Assembly (NCBI GenBank): GCA_019054805.1
Contig: JAHQIY010000004.1
Location: 5,828,001-5,892,000, forward strand
Source of the DNA: Brachionus manjavacas
Taxonomy: Eukaryota; Rotifera; Eurotatoria; Ploima; Brachionidae
Length of the DNA: 64,000 nt
Reading direction: 5' to 3'
Position 1 is the stretch's first letter; the number at the start of each line of letters is the position of its first letter. This document shows, in pieces, positions 1 to 12,600 of this stretch. Both the position numbers and the translations under genes were made by a program. Under the pieces are notes generated by a model. The model saw only the letters and a list, made by a program, of their open reading frames with translations, had not been told where the DNA came from and did no database searches.

Positions 1-1
1 T

Positions 2-886
2 AAAAGACTAGATTTCGATAAATCAGTGAATTTGGATTCCAAAATTGACCAAGTTATGAATTGGTTTCTAAATGAAAATTTTACTTTTGTTTCTCTCTAT
101 CACCATCAACCAGATGCAGCTGCACATCGGTATGGCATCGATTCAGCCGAGTTCAATAAAACAATAAAGCAAGTTGACACATCCTTTGGTTACCTAATAA
201 AAAAATTAAAACAAAGTGGACTTTTTGAGTCAAATGACTTTAATTTAATGATTGTTAGTGACCATGGTATGGTAAATATAGAAAAACATATTTTTTTGGA
301 TGACTATTTAAATGAAAGAGATCTTCTTATATGGTCCGAGACGGGAAATCTAATTCATTTTAAGCCTTTGATGAATGAAAAAATTTTTTTTGATAGAATT
401 AGTAAAATTCCGAATACAACAGCATATTTTAAAAAAGATATACCTGAAAATTTGCATTATAAAAATAGTGAAAGAATCAGTGATATAATTTTAATAGCAG
501 ACGAAGGTGTCGGAATGATTTTAATGTACAATAAAACTTTACGAAGCGGAAAGCAGCCACCATCTGACTACATAGAGAGGAAAAAGGCCTTTATTCAAGA
601 TTCGGAAAAGGCAAGTCATGGTTTTGATCAGATATATGCTAGCATGAGAGGTATTTTTTTAGTATACGGACCTAAATTTAGAAAAAATTATAAACCTGAT
701 ATTTACATTGAAAATATTGATATTTATCCTTTGATATGCCATTTATTGGATTTGAAGTGTGAAAATAGAGATGGATCTTTTGCAAGGGTGAAAGTATTTT
801 TAAATAAAGCTAATAGTCAAATTTATTATATGAAAAATTTATTTTTTCCAATTTTTGTTTTAATTTTTGATCATTTTTATATTTAA
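2..886 (+). CDS. Ectonucleotide pyrophosphatase/phosphodiesterase (ENPP-like), 3' part
   Basis: The reading frame is open from the window edge (codons from base 2), so the 5' part of the gene, with the catalytic Thr, lies outside. Seen directly: an ENPP-type metal-binding stretch QPDAAAHRYG (Asp and His ligands), then SDHGM (the Asp-His pair of the alkaline-phosphatase fold), then KASHGFD (last His ligand). Their order and spacing match the C-terminal two thirds of an ENPP catalytic domain. Family members hydrolyse nucleotide or phospholipid phosphodiester bonds outside the cell. The frame ends in about 18 mostly hydrophobic residues before TAA at 884-886. This could be the membrane segment or lipid-anchor signal usual in this family, or the ORF could run into an intron; I cannot decide. 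The lack of long C-terminal extra domains fits the ENPP4/5/6-type branch. Which substrate it uses is unknown. Confidence 0.85.
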   Translation, partial: KRLDFDKSVNLDSKIDQVMNWFLNENFTFVSLYHHQPDAAAHRYGIDSAEFNKTIKQVDTSFGYLIKKLKQSGLFESNDFNLMIVSDHGMVNIEKHIFLDDYLNERDLLIWSETGNLIHFKPLMNEKIFFDRISKIPNTTAYFKKDIPENLHYKNSERISDIILIADEGVGMILMYNKTLRSGKQPPSDYIERKKAFIQDSEKASHGFDQIYASMRGIFLVYGPKFRKNYKPDIYIENIDIYPLICHLLDLKCENRDGSFARVKVFLNKANSQIYYMKNLFFPIFVLIFDHFYI

Positions 887-1607
887 AAATAATAAATATT
901 TAATATTAAAGATTTTTCAGGATTTATCATTAATGGAATCATTTTGGGATACCTAGAGAGAATTAAAAAAAAGGCCGTATAGCCAAATGAATTGTGTGTA
1001 TTTAGTTTAAATTATGGAGATGTTTGTTTCGTTAGAAATTCGTTATCTTTAATGTATAAAATTTTAACAAAACAAAAAAATGAACTCTCAAAAAGAATTA
1101 TGCTTTTCAAGTATAGAAATCTTACGCTCCAAATATTTTTTTTGGTTCTAAAATTGAACTAAATTCTTATCAAAACATCAGGATATTTTTCAAAAATATT
1201 TTTTTAATAAAACTTTATTTAATCAAAATAAAATATTCTTTAAAAATTTTGATAAAAAAAAACAAAAAATTTACAAACTGTTGATTAAAAAAACAATCAC
1301 AAATTACAAAATAAATTGATTTATTCGAATGTCTTTTGATTATTTTCTATTTTTATTTGAATATTGTTTCGTGCTTTTCTCAATTTTGCATGAGTACTAT
1401 TCACTTAAAATTTAGAAAATTTAATTTCTAATTGATTAATTTGTAAACAAAATTACATTTTTCTGAAATATTGAATTCATTTTTCGGTAAAGCGCTCTTT
1501 TTAGTTCCGTTCTCTTTTTTCTATTAATTAAAAATAAAATTATATAAATACAAACAACTCACGGTGTTTTATTTACCGTTCAGTAAAAGCTTAGTATTTT
1601 CCTTTTC
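887..1607. other. Spacer between convergent genes
   Basis: AT-rich sequence between the ENPP-like gene (+) and the 3' end of the coiled-coil gene (-). Many short A/T runs; I see no reading frame with coding character, RNA gene or repeat that I can name. Confidence 0.6.
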
Positions 1608-1613
1608 TTTATT
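1608..1613 (-). terminator. Poly(A) signal AATAAA of the coiled-coil gene
   Basis: AATAAA on the minus strand, about 48 nt beyond the TAA stop at 1661-1663. Position and sequence fit a cleavage/polyadenylation signal. Confidence 0.55.
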
Positions 1614-1660
1614 GTAAAGCTAGAATATACAAAAATTAAAAATAAAGATCAATTATTTTT

Positions 1661-4177
1661 TTAAACAATTACAATCAACTGTTGAATTGCCTCCTCAATT
1701 TCAATATTTTGAATTTTGATTTTTTCCTTTAGCTTTTTGTTTTCTTCTTTATATTGCTTCAGCTTTTGACTAAGATCTAAAATCTTTAAAAAAATTTAAA
1801 TAAAAAAAATATATAATTCTAAAAAAAATTAAAATTTACTTCAATGCTAATAGTTTGCTTTGCTTCACTAGAATTGCTTAACTCAGACGGACTACTATTC
1901 GAATTCCGTTCTGATTTCAACTCTTCAAGTTCTTTCTCCAATTTTTCAATCACGACCCGTTTTTCTTGCAATTCATTACATAATTCTTCGAATTTTGTAA
2001 ACGCGCTGAAAAATAAATTGTAAAAAGTCTGCTTAAAAATTTAAATCATTTACCTAGAAAATATTTTGTGAACCAAGTTATCTGATACTTTTTCTTCAGC
2101 AAAATCACTTTGAAGCTTTTGAAAAAGCGATTCACCAAACAACTGTTTTAAATATTTGCTCTGCGCTTTAAGACTCTAAAAAATAAATAAATTTTTATCT
2201 ATTTTAAAATATCTAAATTTAATTTACCCTAAAACCATTATAAATATGCGAAAGCTTTTCATAATATTCCCTTATCGAAGCTTCCTTTTGGTCCAATTTA
2301 GTCTTCATGATTTGATTCTTAAATTCATGGATGACATCGTATTTTTGGTCTTTCACAAGGTCAGTTTTCGGCAACTCAGAATTATTCTCTGGTTCTTGGA
2401 AAAGCAAATTTTTTATCAATTTATCTAATTGATGATCAGACAGATTTTGTTTATCTTCTAAATCATTTAAATTTGGATCGCTCAAACATCTCCTAAGATT
2501 GTTGACTTTGACAAGACCAAGATCGTTCAAGTAAGACGTATATTTGTTGAATTTAATTGCCAAGTATCTAGCTTTTCTCTCCGAGTTATCATACAATTGC
2601 TGGAATTTAAATTAGATAAAATTTATAAAATATTTAGATTTACTTTTATTCTTTGATATTTGATTTTTAAGTTTTCTAGTTGTTTTTCCAGAGTGGCAAT
2701 GGTTATTTTTATATTTTTGGTCGGAACACTTTGATTATGATCGTGATTCGAGTAAATCTCGCTCAATTTATCTGATAGAGAATTGGCAAGATTAGAAACA
2801 TTGGAGCGTGACGTGTTTTTTTCTGGTTTAGAATTCGACAATTTTTGTTTATACTGTTCAAGTTCTTCTTTGGTCAAGTTAAGTTTTTGAGCCATTTCAA
2901 AAAGCGATTCGGCATTGCCGTTAGTTATATGATGGAGTTCCAGTTGTTTTCTTAAATAGTCATTTATTTTTTCTGTTGATTCTAGTTTTTGCCTTAAATT
3001 TGAATTTTCTTTATGGATCTCTGTTACTTTTGGGCCTTTATCTAGAGGAAAAATAAGTTCTTGAATTATCAATAAACTAAAATTACTGTCTAATTGTCTC
3101 TTTAAAATGCTGTTTTCACTGTTAGTCTGCTGTATATGAGCAATGAGTTCATCACGAGAATAGTTTTTAAGAGTAAATTCGGTTATTTTAGACGAATTTA
3201 GACTAGATGCTGAATTTGTCAATTTGGTTGTAGAAGATGATTTTACCAATTTGGATTGGGAAAAATTAGAGTCAATTGTTGTGTCTGATTTTTGACTATT
3301 TAGCCCACTGTCATGAGTTGAAGTGTTTCCAGGAGATACCATGGTCAATAGAGAATTTTTTTCACCCAAATTAGGCTGAATATTCAAATTATCACTTGAC
3401 ATAAATCTACCAGTGCTTGATAAAGCTCGATTCTCTCTCAGAATGGTCATTTTCAACAGCTGATTGCGTAGACTACATATTTCACTAAGATATTCGTTGA
3501 CACTTTTATTGTTACTTGTATTTAATTTTTGGTATAATTTTAGTTCCTTTTCCAGCAAATCTGTCACAAATTTAAATTGACCATCATTGGAAAATGAATT
3601 TGGCGATGAATTATTTAGTTTAGAATTGACGATTAGATTGTCTGACAGGTCAGACATTGAGGGGCTTTTAGGTTTATATTTGAAATTATTGAGCTCGGTT
3701 TTTAATTCTTTAATTTGTTTTTCTTTTTCTTGAATTTCAGCTAAAAGTTCACCATTAATTTGTTTAGAACTGTCAGAACTGCTTAAAGATTCTTTCGAAT
3801 AGTTTTCATCGACTAGATTTGATTTAAGTTTAGCAATCAAATCATCTTTTTCTTCAGCAGATATGACCAAATTCTTAATTGGAATTTTATTAAATTAGTT
3901 AAATTAGTTTAAAGGCAAATATTTGAATTACTTGAATTGTATTTTCTTTTTCCTTGATTTTTTTAGTCAAATTATCAATTTCAATTTCTAGTTCGTCAAT
4001 ACGAAATATATGATCTTCTTCCAGTTGTTCCATTTTCAAATTTGCCTTGCTTAGACTGCTTTTAAGCTGATTATTTTCTGATGCTAATATGCTAAGTGCT
4101 TCATCTGAATCTTGAGCTAATACATCACTTTTCATATTTTGCTTTTCGATCAATTTTGCGATTTTTTCGTTTAAATC
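1661..4177 (-). CDS. Coiled-coil protein, C-terminal exons (probable second half of the centrosomin/CDK5RAP2-like gene)
   Basis: Six exon blocks can be read on the minus strand: 4177-3932, 3873-2644, 2599-2228, 2175-2054, 2005-1840 and 1783-1661 (stop TAA). All joins are GT-AG and keep the frame. Inside the long block, 3086-3042 is a 45-nt in-frame segment with perfect GT/AG ends and intron-like composition. Removing it restores a smooth helix (RQLD joined to KGPKVTEI), so I treat it as an intron. Total about 737 aa. The product is almost wholly predicted coiled coil, with Ser/Asn-rich linkers near 3200-3400. It begins with an acceptor, not an ATG, so it needs an upstream exon ending in phase 0. 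Exon 10 of the CM1 gene upstream (ending at 6830) fits that phase. I therefore infer that it is the rest of that gene, but a separate coiled-coil gene with an unseen first exon is possible. Confidence 0.7.
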
Positions 4178-4599
4178 CTAATAAACATGTTTTTTAAGAT
4201 TTTTTTTTTTGAAAAAATTTATAGAATAATATTATTAAATAGAAATATGACGAAACTTTATTTTTTTCTACAAAGTCTGTGCAAAATAGACCAGTTTTGG
4301 AAGCGAACAACAAGACTTTTGCTTCAATTTAAAAAAATCCTAAAATTTTCTAATATTTCGAATTATATTTCTGTTAAGTTTCTTGAAAAATTTTTTTCTG
4401 TTTTTAAACGTCGCCTTTTATTAAAAAATATAGGGGGTGGCCAGATATTGAATTTGAAAAAAAATGATTAACTGATAATGATAAATAGATAAAATATGAG
4501 GGGTGTTTAAAATAGTATATTCTAATCACTAACTTAAAATTGTCCTCTTGAAAATTATTAGGTTATTTATTATTAACTCTAAAATAGATCAAAATTTAG

Positions 4600-5556
4600 A
4601 CTTAAAATACAGATTTTTGGCCCAAGCAGGACCAAAAAATACAGTCATATTCCTTGTTATTTGCCGATTACCTGGTGACCTTTTTATCTTCAGAAAATAT
4701 GGTAACATTGCAAACATTATAAATAACTATCTAAAAAAAATTTCAGCTGTGGCTGGAAACTGAAGAATGGAGACTGAAGATGTTTCCAGAAAAATGTGGC
4801 TACATTTTTTACTCTGGGAATCCTTCAAAAAACAATAAGCTTAGTCTAAAACTTTTTGGAAATCAAATACTCTACACTGACTCCCCAGTCTTCTTTGGAA
4901 TAAAATTTGACCAAAGTCTTTGTTTCAACTTCCAGGTTGAATTCATTCGTTCTAGATGTCATGATCGTGTGATTTTAATCAAAATTTTGTCACACAGATC
5001 GTGGAAGTTAAGTAAAAAACCTTAAATGGAATCTATAATGTTCTTATAGGTTCCATTATAGACTATAGTTTTTTCATCCTATCTCCTGTCTCCCAGACAA
5101 ACATTCAAAAACTGCAAGTAATTCAAAATACATGTTTTAAGTCAATCTAAAATACTTACCATATGACACACCGTCTATTTAACTTTCTGGCCTTTTCGAG
5201 GAACAAAATAGATAGAATTGAATCAAGACTCAGAATTCAGCTTGAAAAGTACATAAAAAAAAGTCCAATATATAAAAACACACTCATTATTTCACTCATA
5301 TAGGATTAAATTGATGTTTTTGTTGAAAGCTCAAGAAGTTCTGAACTTAAAACCTTCCTTTGTAAAGTCTTAAATGAGCTCTTCCAATGGACAACAGTTT
5401 TTCTGTAGTATTTCTAATTTCTCTTTCAAATTCTAATTAATTTAACATAACTTTTTTATGGACACTTTTTTTAAATTTAAATACCAATGGCGAAAGGAGT
5501 TTATGACTCGAAGCCATTTATTTTAAATATTAAATAAACTTTAAAAAAAAAAAAAA
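4600..5556 (+). mobile_element. Non-LTR retrotransposon relic, 3' end with poly(A)
   Basis: Broken reverse-transcriptase fragments in plus frames: a decayed palm motif (GDLFIF where family members have ADD) near 4675, then WRLKMFPEKCGYIFYSG and FFGIKFDQSL at about 4770-4925, the post-palm region of jockey/CR1-type polymerases. Several frame changes and stops are present. The element ends with AATAAACTTT followed by a pure A run at about 5530-5556, a typical retrotransposed 3' tail. It lies between the two halves of the minus-strand coiled-coil gene and points against it. No target-site duplication was identified. Confidence 0.75.
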
Positions 5557-6617
5557 CAGATAATATTTTTTTTAGATATTTATTTAACAGCTAAGACTCG
5601 ATCAAACAAGTGAATCAAATTTCAGGATAATTACTCTAAAGATCAAAAGTTAATCAATTAAGAAACCTTATTTTTGATTGTTTTGGAAAAATGGTTATTA
5701 TTTACTGTTTTTAGGTTATAACTTCTCGAAAAATAGTCGGATAAAAACAACCCAAGCCTCATTTTAATCATAATAAAAATTATCTACAAGATGATTCATA
5801 AAATTGGCAACACATAAATGGTTTCTTATGAGGACAACCAAGGTCAAAGTTTCAAAAAGAAACGAATCTTAGAAATTAAAAAAATCTGTGAAACCTCAAA
5901 TTTTAAGTATTATGTCATTATCGGTTCATTATTTTTTTTTAAATGGAATTTTAGGACAATCATTTATGGCCACGAGTTATATTTAAAAATGTTATCTCAT
6001 TTTTTAATAAGAAATTCTCGTTGAACATTTTAAAATAAAGATTACATTGTTTTTATAATTATTCCAAAATTAAAACATGACAATGTTTTTAATCAAAAAT
6101 TTTCAAATTTAATTTCTGATTCTTGTAAATGATTTTTTTATGTTATACTTCCGAGAAAATCTAAATGAAGCTTTACTTGCCTTTTCTAATAATTACAATC
6201 TTGTTTTATTTAAGAAAAAAGCTAATAAGTATGCTTTAATGAAATATAAATAAGATTGTAGGATTTTAATTTTTGATAGACTATCTAACATAGTAAGGTT
6301 GATGAATACACAATTTTTCTTAGTAATTATGCAAGCACTCTTTCAAATTACCCATTTATTTAATAAAAATAATATTATAGTAGTTATTGCTACGCTTTTG
6401 CGCAATGTTTTAATTAAAGTAACAAATTACCCATTTTTTTAAGAAGGAAATTTTTTAAGGGTTTAAATAAAGACTCGAAAGCAGAAGTATGATTAAATAA
6501 TCATATGATAAAAAGATCTCTTTAATTATTCTTATCAACCAATTTTTTTTGCAATTTTTCATTGCTATCAAAATAGGACATAACTTTTGATATAATTAAC
6601 TAAAATAATTACAGCAA
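5557..6617. other. Intron-like AT-rich stretch
   Basis: Between the retroelement tail and the stop codon of the CM1 gene's exon 11. Short open frames (for example plus 5818-6024) have biased, low-complexity composition and no recognisable motif. I see nothing else. Confidence 0.4.
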
Positions 6618-9600
6618 TCATGGAGTCTTTTCTTCCAGCTGTTGTTCATAAAAATAGGTTAGTTGGCATTTTTCATTTTTTTTCTTTAATCGTTCTTTAA
6701 GAGAGTTTTGGTTGTTTTGAAGATTTTGAATTAAATGTTCCTTTTCTTCCATTTCTAGTTGATGGTCAGTTACCAGTTCCTAAAAAATTTAAAATTCAAA
6801 AATTTTTTAAATTCATGAATTCATCATACCTTAGTTTTTCTGTACTCTAAATCTAGTGAATTGGTTAGATTATTATTTCTTAGTTGAATTAACTGCAATT
6901 CGTTTTTAAGTATTTCTACGCTATTTTCACTTTCAAGCAAAATTTCGTTTGCTTTATTCAAATCAGTGTGCAATTGCTTCTGAGTAGATCTCAAATTAAT
7001 GATCAAATCGTCTTTTTGTTTTAGCAGATCAAAATGGTTTTTAACAAATTGCTAAATTTGGAATAAATTATTTTAGATAAAACATGAGAATCAATTAAAC
7101 TTTACTTCATATAAATCGTCCTTATCATTTAAGCTTTCTCTTAAATCACTTATAAACAGCTCTAACTTGTGTTGACTCTAAAATTTTCCAATTTACGATG
7201 ATAAATTATCAAATGAAAATTAAAATTACCTTTTCTTTATGACATAATAAATTTACATTTATCAATTGGTTGAGTTGATAGTCTTTATCTTTAACGATTA
7301 GAATGTATTTTTGAAGCAGATTTTCTTTGAGCTGAAGCTGGTTTTCCAAATCAGAAACAATAAACTAAAAAAATTTTAATAGAATAAATTTTAATATCTA
7401 AATATTTAAATTACTTGATAATGAGTTTTAAGCGATTCGACTAAATCTTGCTTTATTGATTTAATATCTTAAAATAAATATTTAAGGCCTAGAAAAAAAC
7501 GTCGATCAAAATCCCTACGGTTTTGGACAATTTCGTCATGCAAATTTTCATTTGTGCCGTTCGCTGAAATATTTGGACTATAAGCTTTCTTTTTGAAAGT
7601 AAAGATTAAATTAATTTGTTTTAATTTTTATTAGAAATTTGCGATTAAAATCTAATAAATAGTTAAAAAAATCGAATTTATTTGCTAAAGTTTTGCGTGC
7701 TAGCCAATATTTTATTAATCCTAAGAAACTGTATACACTTTTATTAATTTTTTTAAGTTTTTGGATTTCAACCTGTCAGAATATGTGATTCTAATCCGTG
7801 TACTTTTATAAATGTTTTTAGATAAGTTGCACTTAAAACAGAAAATTTTATTAAAAAAATTAGTTCAATGAGTTGTTTTCTCGTTGAAGTTGAAGTCCAA
7901 TTTCGAATATTTTTAGATTTTATTTAATAAAAAACAGTTGTGTTACTTTCAATTTTAAATCTTTGAGAAACAAAAATAAAATTGTCAATAATTGCAACTA
8001 GGAGAAAAATTTACGGAAATTAAAACAAAAAGTCAAATATATCATTTAATATTTCTCATTCGAAGTATTTTGCTAACTAATTAATAAAAAAATTAAGATA
8101 TTTGCTAGTAAGTTCTACACAAAATTTGGATATTAAAGCTTTACTAAGTTTTGTTAAAGAAAAGTGTAATTTGAAACAAGTAAAACTAACAAAAACGAAA
8201 ATTTATACTCATGAAAGATAAATGAGAAGAAATGGTTACTAGGCAAATTTGATTGAAATGACCGTTTGCAAAAATCTCTAACTATTAGGTGGAAATTTAT
8301 CATTTAAGTATTAAAAATTCATAATTCTAATCTAGAAAAGCCTAATTAAAAACCATCTAGCTATAATAACAAAAAAATGTATTTTAATATTTTATTCAAA
8401 ATTTTAAATAAACGCGATCCTTAATAAGAATAACTTTTAGCTTTAATTTAAAAAAATAAGCCTAGGGCATTCAAAACAATTGCTTTGAATAACCTAATCT
8501 AGTTCTTAAAAAGAGCCAAGCCAGACAATTTTTTCTTTTTGATTAAGAGCCCGAGCATTTTTTTCAATTTTTTAATTTTTTTGAAAATATGATCAATAAT
8601 AAATTTCTTAAGCATTAAAAAATTTTTAATCAATTTTTAAATAAACACAGCTATAAAACCACTTTGATTTGGATGGTTTGTTAATTCGAGCTACTAGTTG
8701 AGTTTTATGGCTGATTTGCTTATCAAATCTTGAACACTTTATTTGATTAGATTTAAATATTTTCCATTCCTCGATCTTCAAAACAGTTTTTTTTAGTAAA
8801 AATAATCTTAAAATTGTCCTCTAAACGTGCTATTCTACAAGTCATTTTTTTCTTATTTTAAAAGTTTTTAAAAAATACACAATTCTTTAAAACATTTAGA
8901 AAACTTTAAAATTATTATCAATTTAACTCAAATATATTTATAAGTTATTAAGAAATTGGTATGTTTTTCTATTAAAGAATAAAAATTTTTATTGTATTTC
9001 TCAAAAAGAAATTTTGAATTTGAAAATTCTTTTAAAAAATTTAACTTTTTATAAAATAAAACAGTTCTGTTTTCAATTATAGTTTTATATAATCGAGTTG
9101 TTAATTCAGTCCTCTATTGTTATACTTTGGAAAGAAATTAATTCTAATTTTTACGTAATATTTGAATTACGAATTATTTTCGGATATAATTGTCAAAAAA
9201 GTCATTCGGTATTATTTTTTGAAAGATTTACAAAGTTTTGAAGATCTCAGAGTTAATCATACTTACTGAGTAAAAATTTCTGAATTTTTCTTCTAATTGC
9301 TTTTTTTTTTTTTTAAAGTTTGCTTATTAGGGAAAATAGATAAGTTACTTTTATTTTGTTTTCTTTTTCTTTCAACTCTTCCATTAGATTATCTATTTTT
9401 TGCACGTCAGTGGTTTTGTTTTTAATCAACGAGTCGCTATTGTATTGTTTAAAAATGTCAATTCCTTTATTTCTTTGATCAACTAAATTCTTTAAGCCAT
9501 TGATTTCGTTTTGGAAAGCTTTTTCTTTAAGATAAAAATCTTGGTAGGCCTTGATAAAATTTGAAAATTATTTTATTTTTGTAGAAATAAAAAATTTGCT

Positions 9601-12600
9601 ACCTCATTAAGTTTACCGTTAAGTTCTATTTCTAATTTATGGGAAAATTTTTCGTATAGTTCTCGTTCGAGACTTAATTTGAAAAGCTCGAATTGTTCCG
9701 CTAAGTTTTCATTTTTTTTCCTGAAGGTAAAAATTGTTTTTTAAATTAATTAGATTTTTTTGTAGTTTACTTTATTTCTTCTATTTGATTTTCTTTGTAT
9801 TGGAGTTCTTTTTCAAGTTTTTCTATTTTTTCTTCTAATTGTTGATTCTTTAAAACGGTTTAAAAATTTTATTTTTTTCCAATTAGTAAAAATATTTTCC
9901 TATTTTTTGGAAGATTTCATTTTATTTATAGTGCAAAAATCAAGACTTAAAAAACTTAATGAAATTGACTTGGAACAAATAAAATTGAGTCTAGTTAATC
10001 TTGTGATCCACTGGACATTAATGTTTAAACATGATATTTCCAAATAAAATTTTGAAAATAATTAAAAATGTTGTTTTAATTTAGCTAAAATTAATTTAAG
10101 TATTTAGAAAAAAAATTAGATTCATATGCAATTCGATTAAATTAAAATTTAAAAATTAATTGAGGGAAATCTAATTTTAGAATTAATTAATTTTAAAAAA
10201 TTTGAAATTATTTTTTTTTATTAATATTTTAAATGATTTGAATAAAAAAAATTGAAAAATCAATCTATACAAATAATTAAATTTTATTAATTTAAAATAC
10301 CAGACCCAAAACATTTTAAATTGAAGGAATTTTTGATAATTTTAATCATTATGTGCGTTGATGAAGCGCCGCATTTTTTGATTTTTTAGCTTTTGCTCAA
10401 ATGAACGGAAAAAAAATATTGAATTAATTTAATTCAGGAGTAATCTTGTGTAAAGTTTAATCCATTACCTTGAAAGCAAAAGAATTGTAAAAGAGTGTCT
10501 GGAATATAAATTCAAAGTGGTAATGGTGTGTAATATTTAAAACAGTAATAAAAATTTAAATTTTATTTTACGATTTAAATGCAACAAACAATATCCGAAT
10601 GATTCTGGAAATGCGAATCGTAGTAAAGTTTAGTTTAAATTAAAAGTTGATGAAATCTCTTTGTACATGAAAAATCTAGATGTTTTAAACTGCTTGAGTT
10701 GGAGCAATTCTTGATTTTATTTTTATTGTCTGGTATACTTAATTCAATAAATGTTCTTAACTTAGAGGATTGAAGATTAGTTGACAAAATGCTTTAAATA
10801 AATTTGAATTCTTTAGTCTAATTCAAAGAATATCGACTAAAGAATTCAAATAGAAAATTTAAAGAGGCTCGAGTCTTTTTTTTTTTAGAGTTGTCTGAAA
10901 ATGGGACATATCGCCTATTAGGGGAAGTTAATCAAAAAAGTAAATATTTGAAGCTTGTTTAAACAAACAAATGTTCAGAATTCATATCCTTAAACATTGT
11001 GTTTTCTGCATTGTAATGCAATCCAGTAATCCTGCTGATTCTACTAATTTAATTTTCTAAAAAAATCTTAAGGCTTTGTGAAATTCACCACAAGAGAACA
11101 GAACAAAATGGTTCGTATTTTATAGCTTTTTTTTAAAAAAAAATCCTGTATCTGCTTTTAGCGGAAACAAACATTGTTGCTTATTCTTACAATTCTGCTA
11201 ATCTTGTGCAATATTTGCTACACTTAGTTATATTCACAGGAATGATATTTAGAAGAAACTTTAATTTTATTTATGTTCATTTTTTGTACCAACTTTCACC
11301 AAACTCACCTAAAGTCGGTAAAAAAATTTTCTATTATTTTTCAAAATTTAAATTTTTTGCTAAGTCGTGTAAATAAAAAAAATGAAAAAATTAATTTTAA
11401 ATGTAAATATAAAGATCTAAACAATTAAAACTAGACTAATTTTCAATTAATATATATTTAAATTATCTAAAATTAGAATAATGGTATTTAAAAAAGTATA
11501 ATAGCCTGAATTTCAAGTTAATTGGTTAAGTGTCACAAAGTATTCTTAAAATTGATCTTGATTTAACATAAATTAAAATAACCACTCTGAAAAACAATGT
11601 AAAGAATGTTTACTATAATATCCCTGAAATTGTTATAGTAAAAAAATGCAGATTGTTTTTCAGGGACAAATTTTTTTGCGGCTCAAAATAAATTTTTAAC
11701 CCAGAATCACCTGAATTGGCAAGATAAAGAAAATTTAAGCTTCTACACAATCAAAGCTCATAGATCTTTTTTGACTCTCAATGAAAATATTATTCTACTT
11801 ACAATCTCATTTAGGGCTTCCGTTTCAGAATCCTTCTGCTCATTTTCACTCGAAAAGCTACGTCTAATATTTTTGCTACTCCAACTGTCAAAACTTTCAT
11901 TTACCAAAGTGGCTTCCACGTCCGATAAGGATGAAGAAAATTTTTCATTCAATTTTTGATCTTCTTCATCTCTAGTCGAGTTTAAAACAGCACTGGACAC
12001 ATGCCGTCTTTTACAATTTGTCTCTGCTAATTTTTCATTCAAATGGACATTTTCTTCTTCAAGCATATAAATTCGTAGCTTTAAATTGAAGTTCTCCTCT
12101 TTCAGACTTTTTAACTCCTTAACAATAAAAAATAGATAATTTTACTAATATTTTTGTTTAAATGTCTAACCTTGTCGTAGTCGTTCAAGGTCTTTTTTTT
12201 TAAAGTGCCAAAAATAGTGTCATTGAATGGCTTGGACTCTTGGTCATCGGATACCGTTGAAAAATCAGGACTAGAGTTATTGCTCATTTTGGCTAAACTC
12301 CACTCGGAATGAAATTTACTCTGTTTATTTTGGCGATTGAACAATTTCAATTCATTCAGTGACAAGCTTTCAAAAAAATTTAAATAAAACTAAAATCCTA
12401 TTTTTTTAAGTACGAAAAAAAATATTAACTTTAAATAAATTTTGGCTTTTATTTTATTTCATTAAAAAATAAGCGCCGATTTTGTTCAAAAATTCAATTA
12501 TTTTGAGAAAAGCTCTTGAGTAATTTTATTTAATTTTTCATGTGACAATATTTATCAAAAATCGAATGATAAAGAACGCTTTTGAATCATTTAGATAAGG

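Noticed and set aside
4187-4471. 94-codon plus-strand ORF
   Set aside because: Phe/Lys/Ile-dominated translation typical of AT-rich intron sequence; no motif.
5818-6024. 68-codon plus-strand ORF
   Set aside because: No recognisable domain, AT-driven composition, and location in an intron-like gap.
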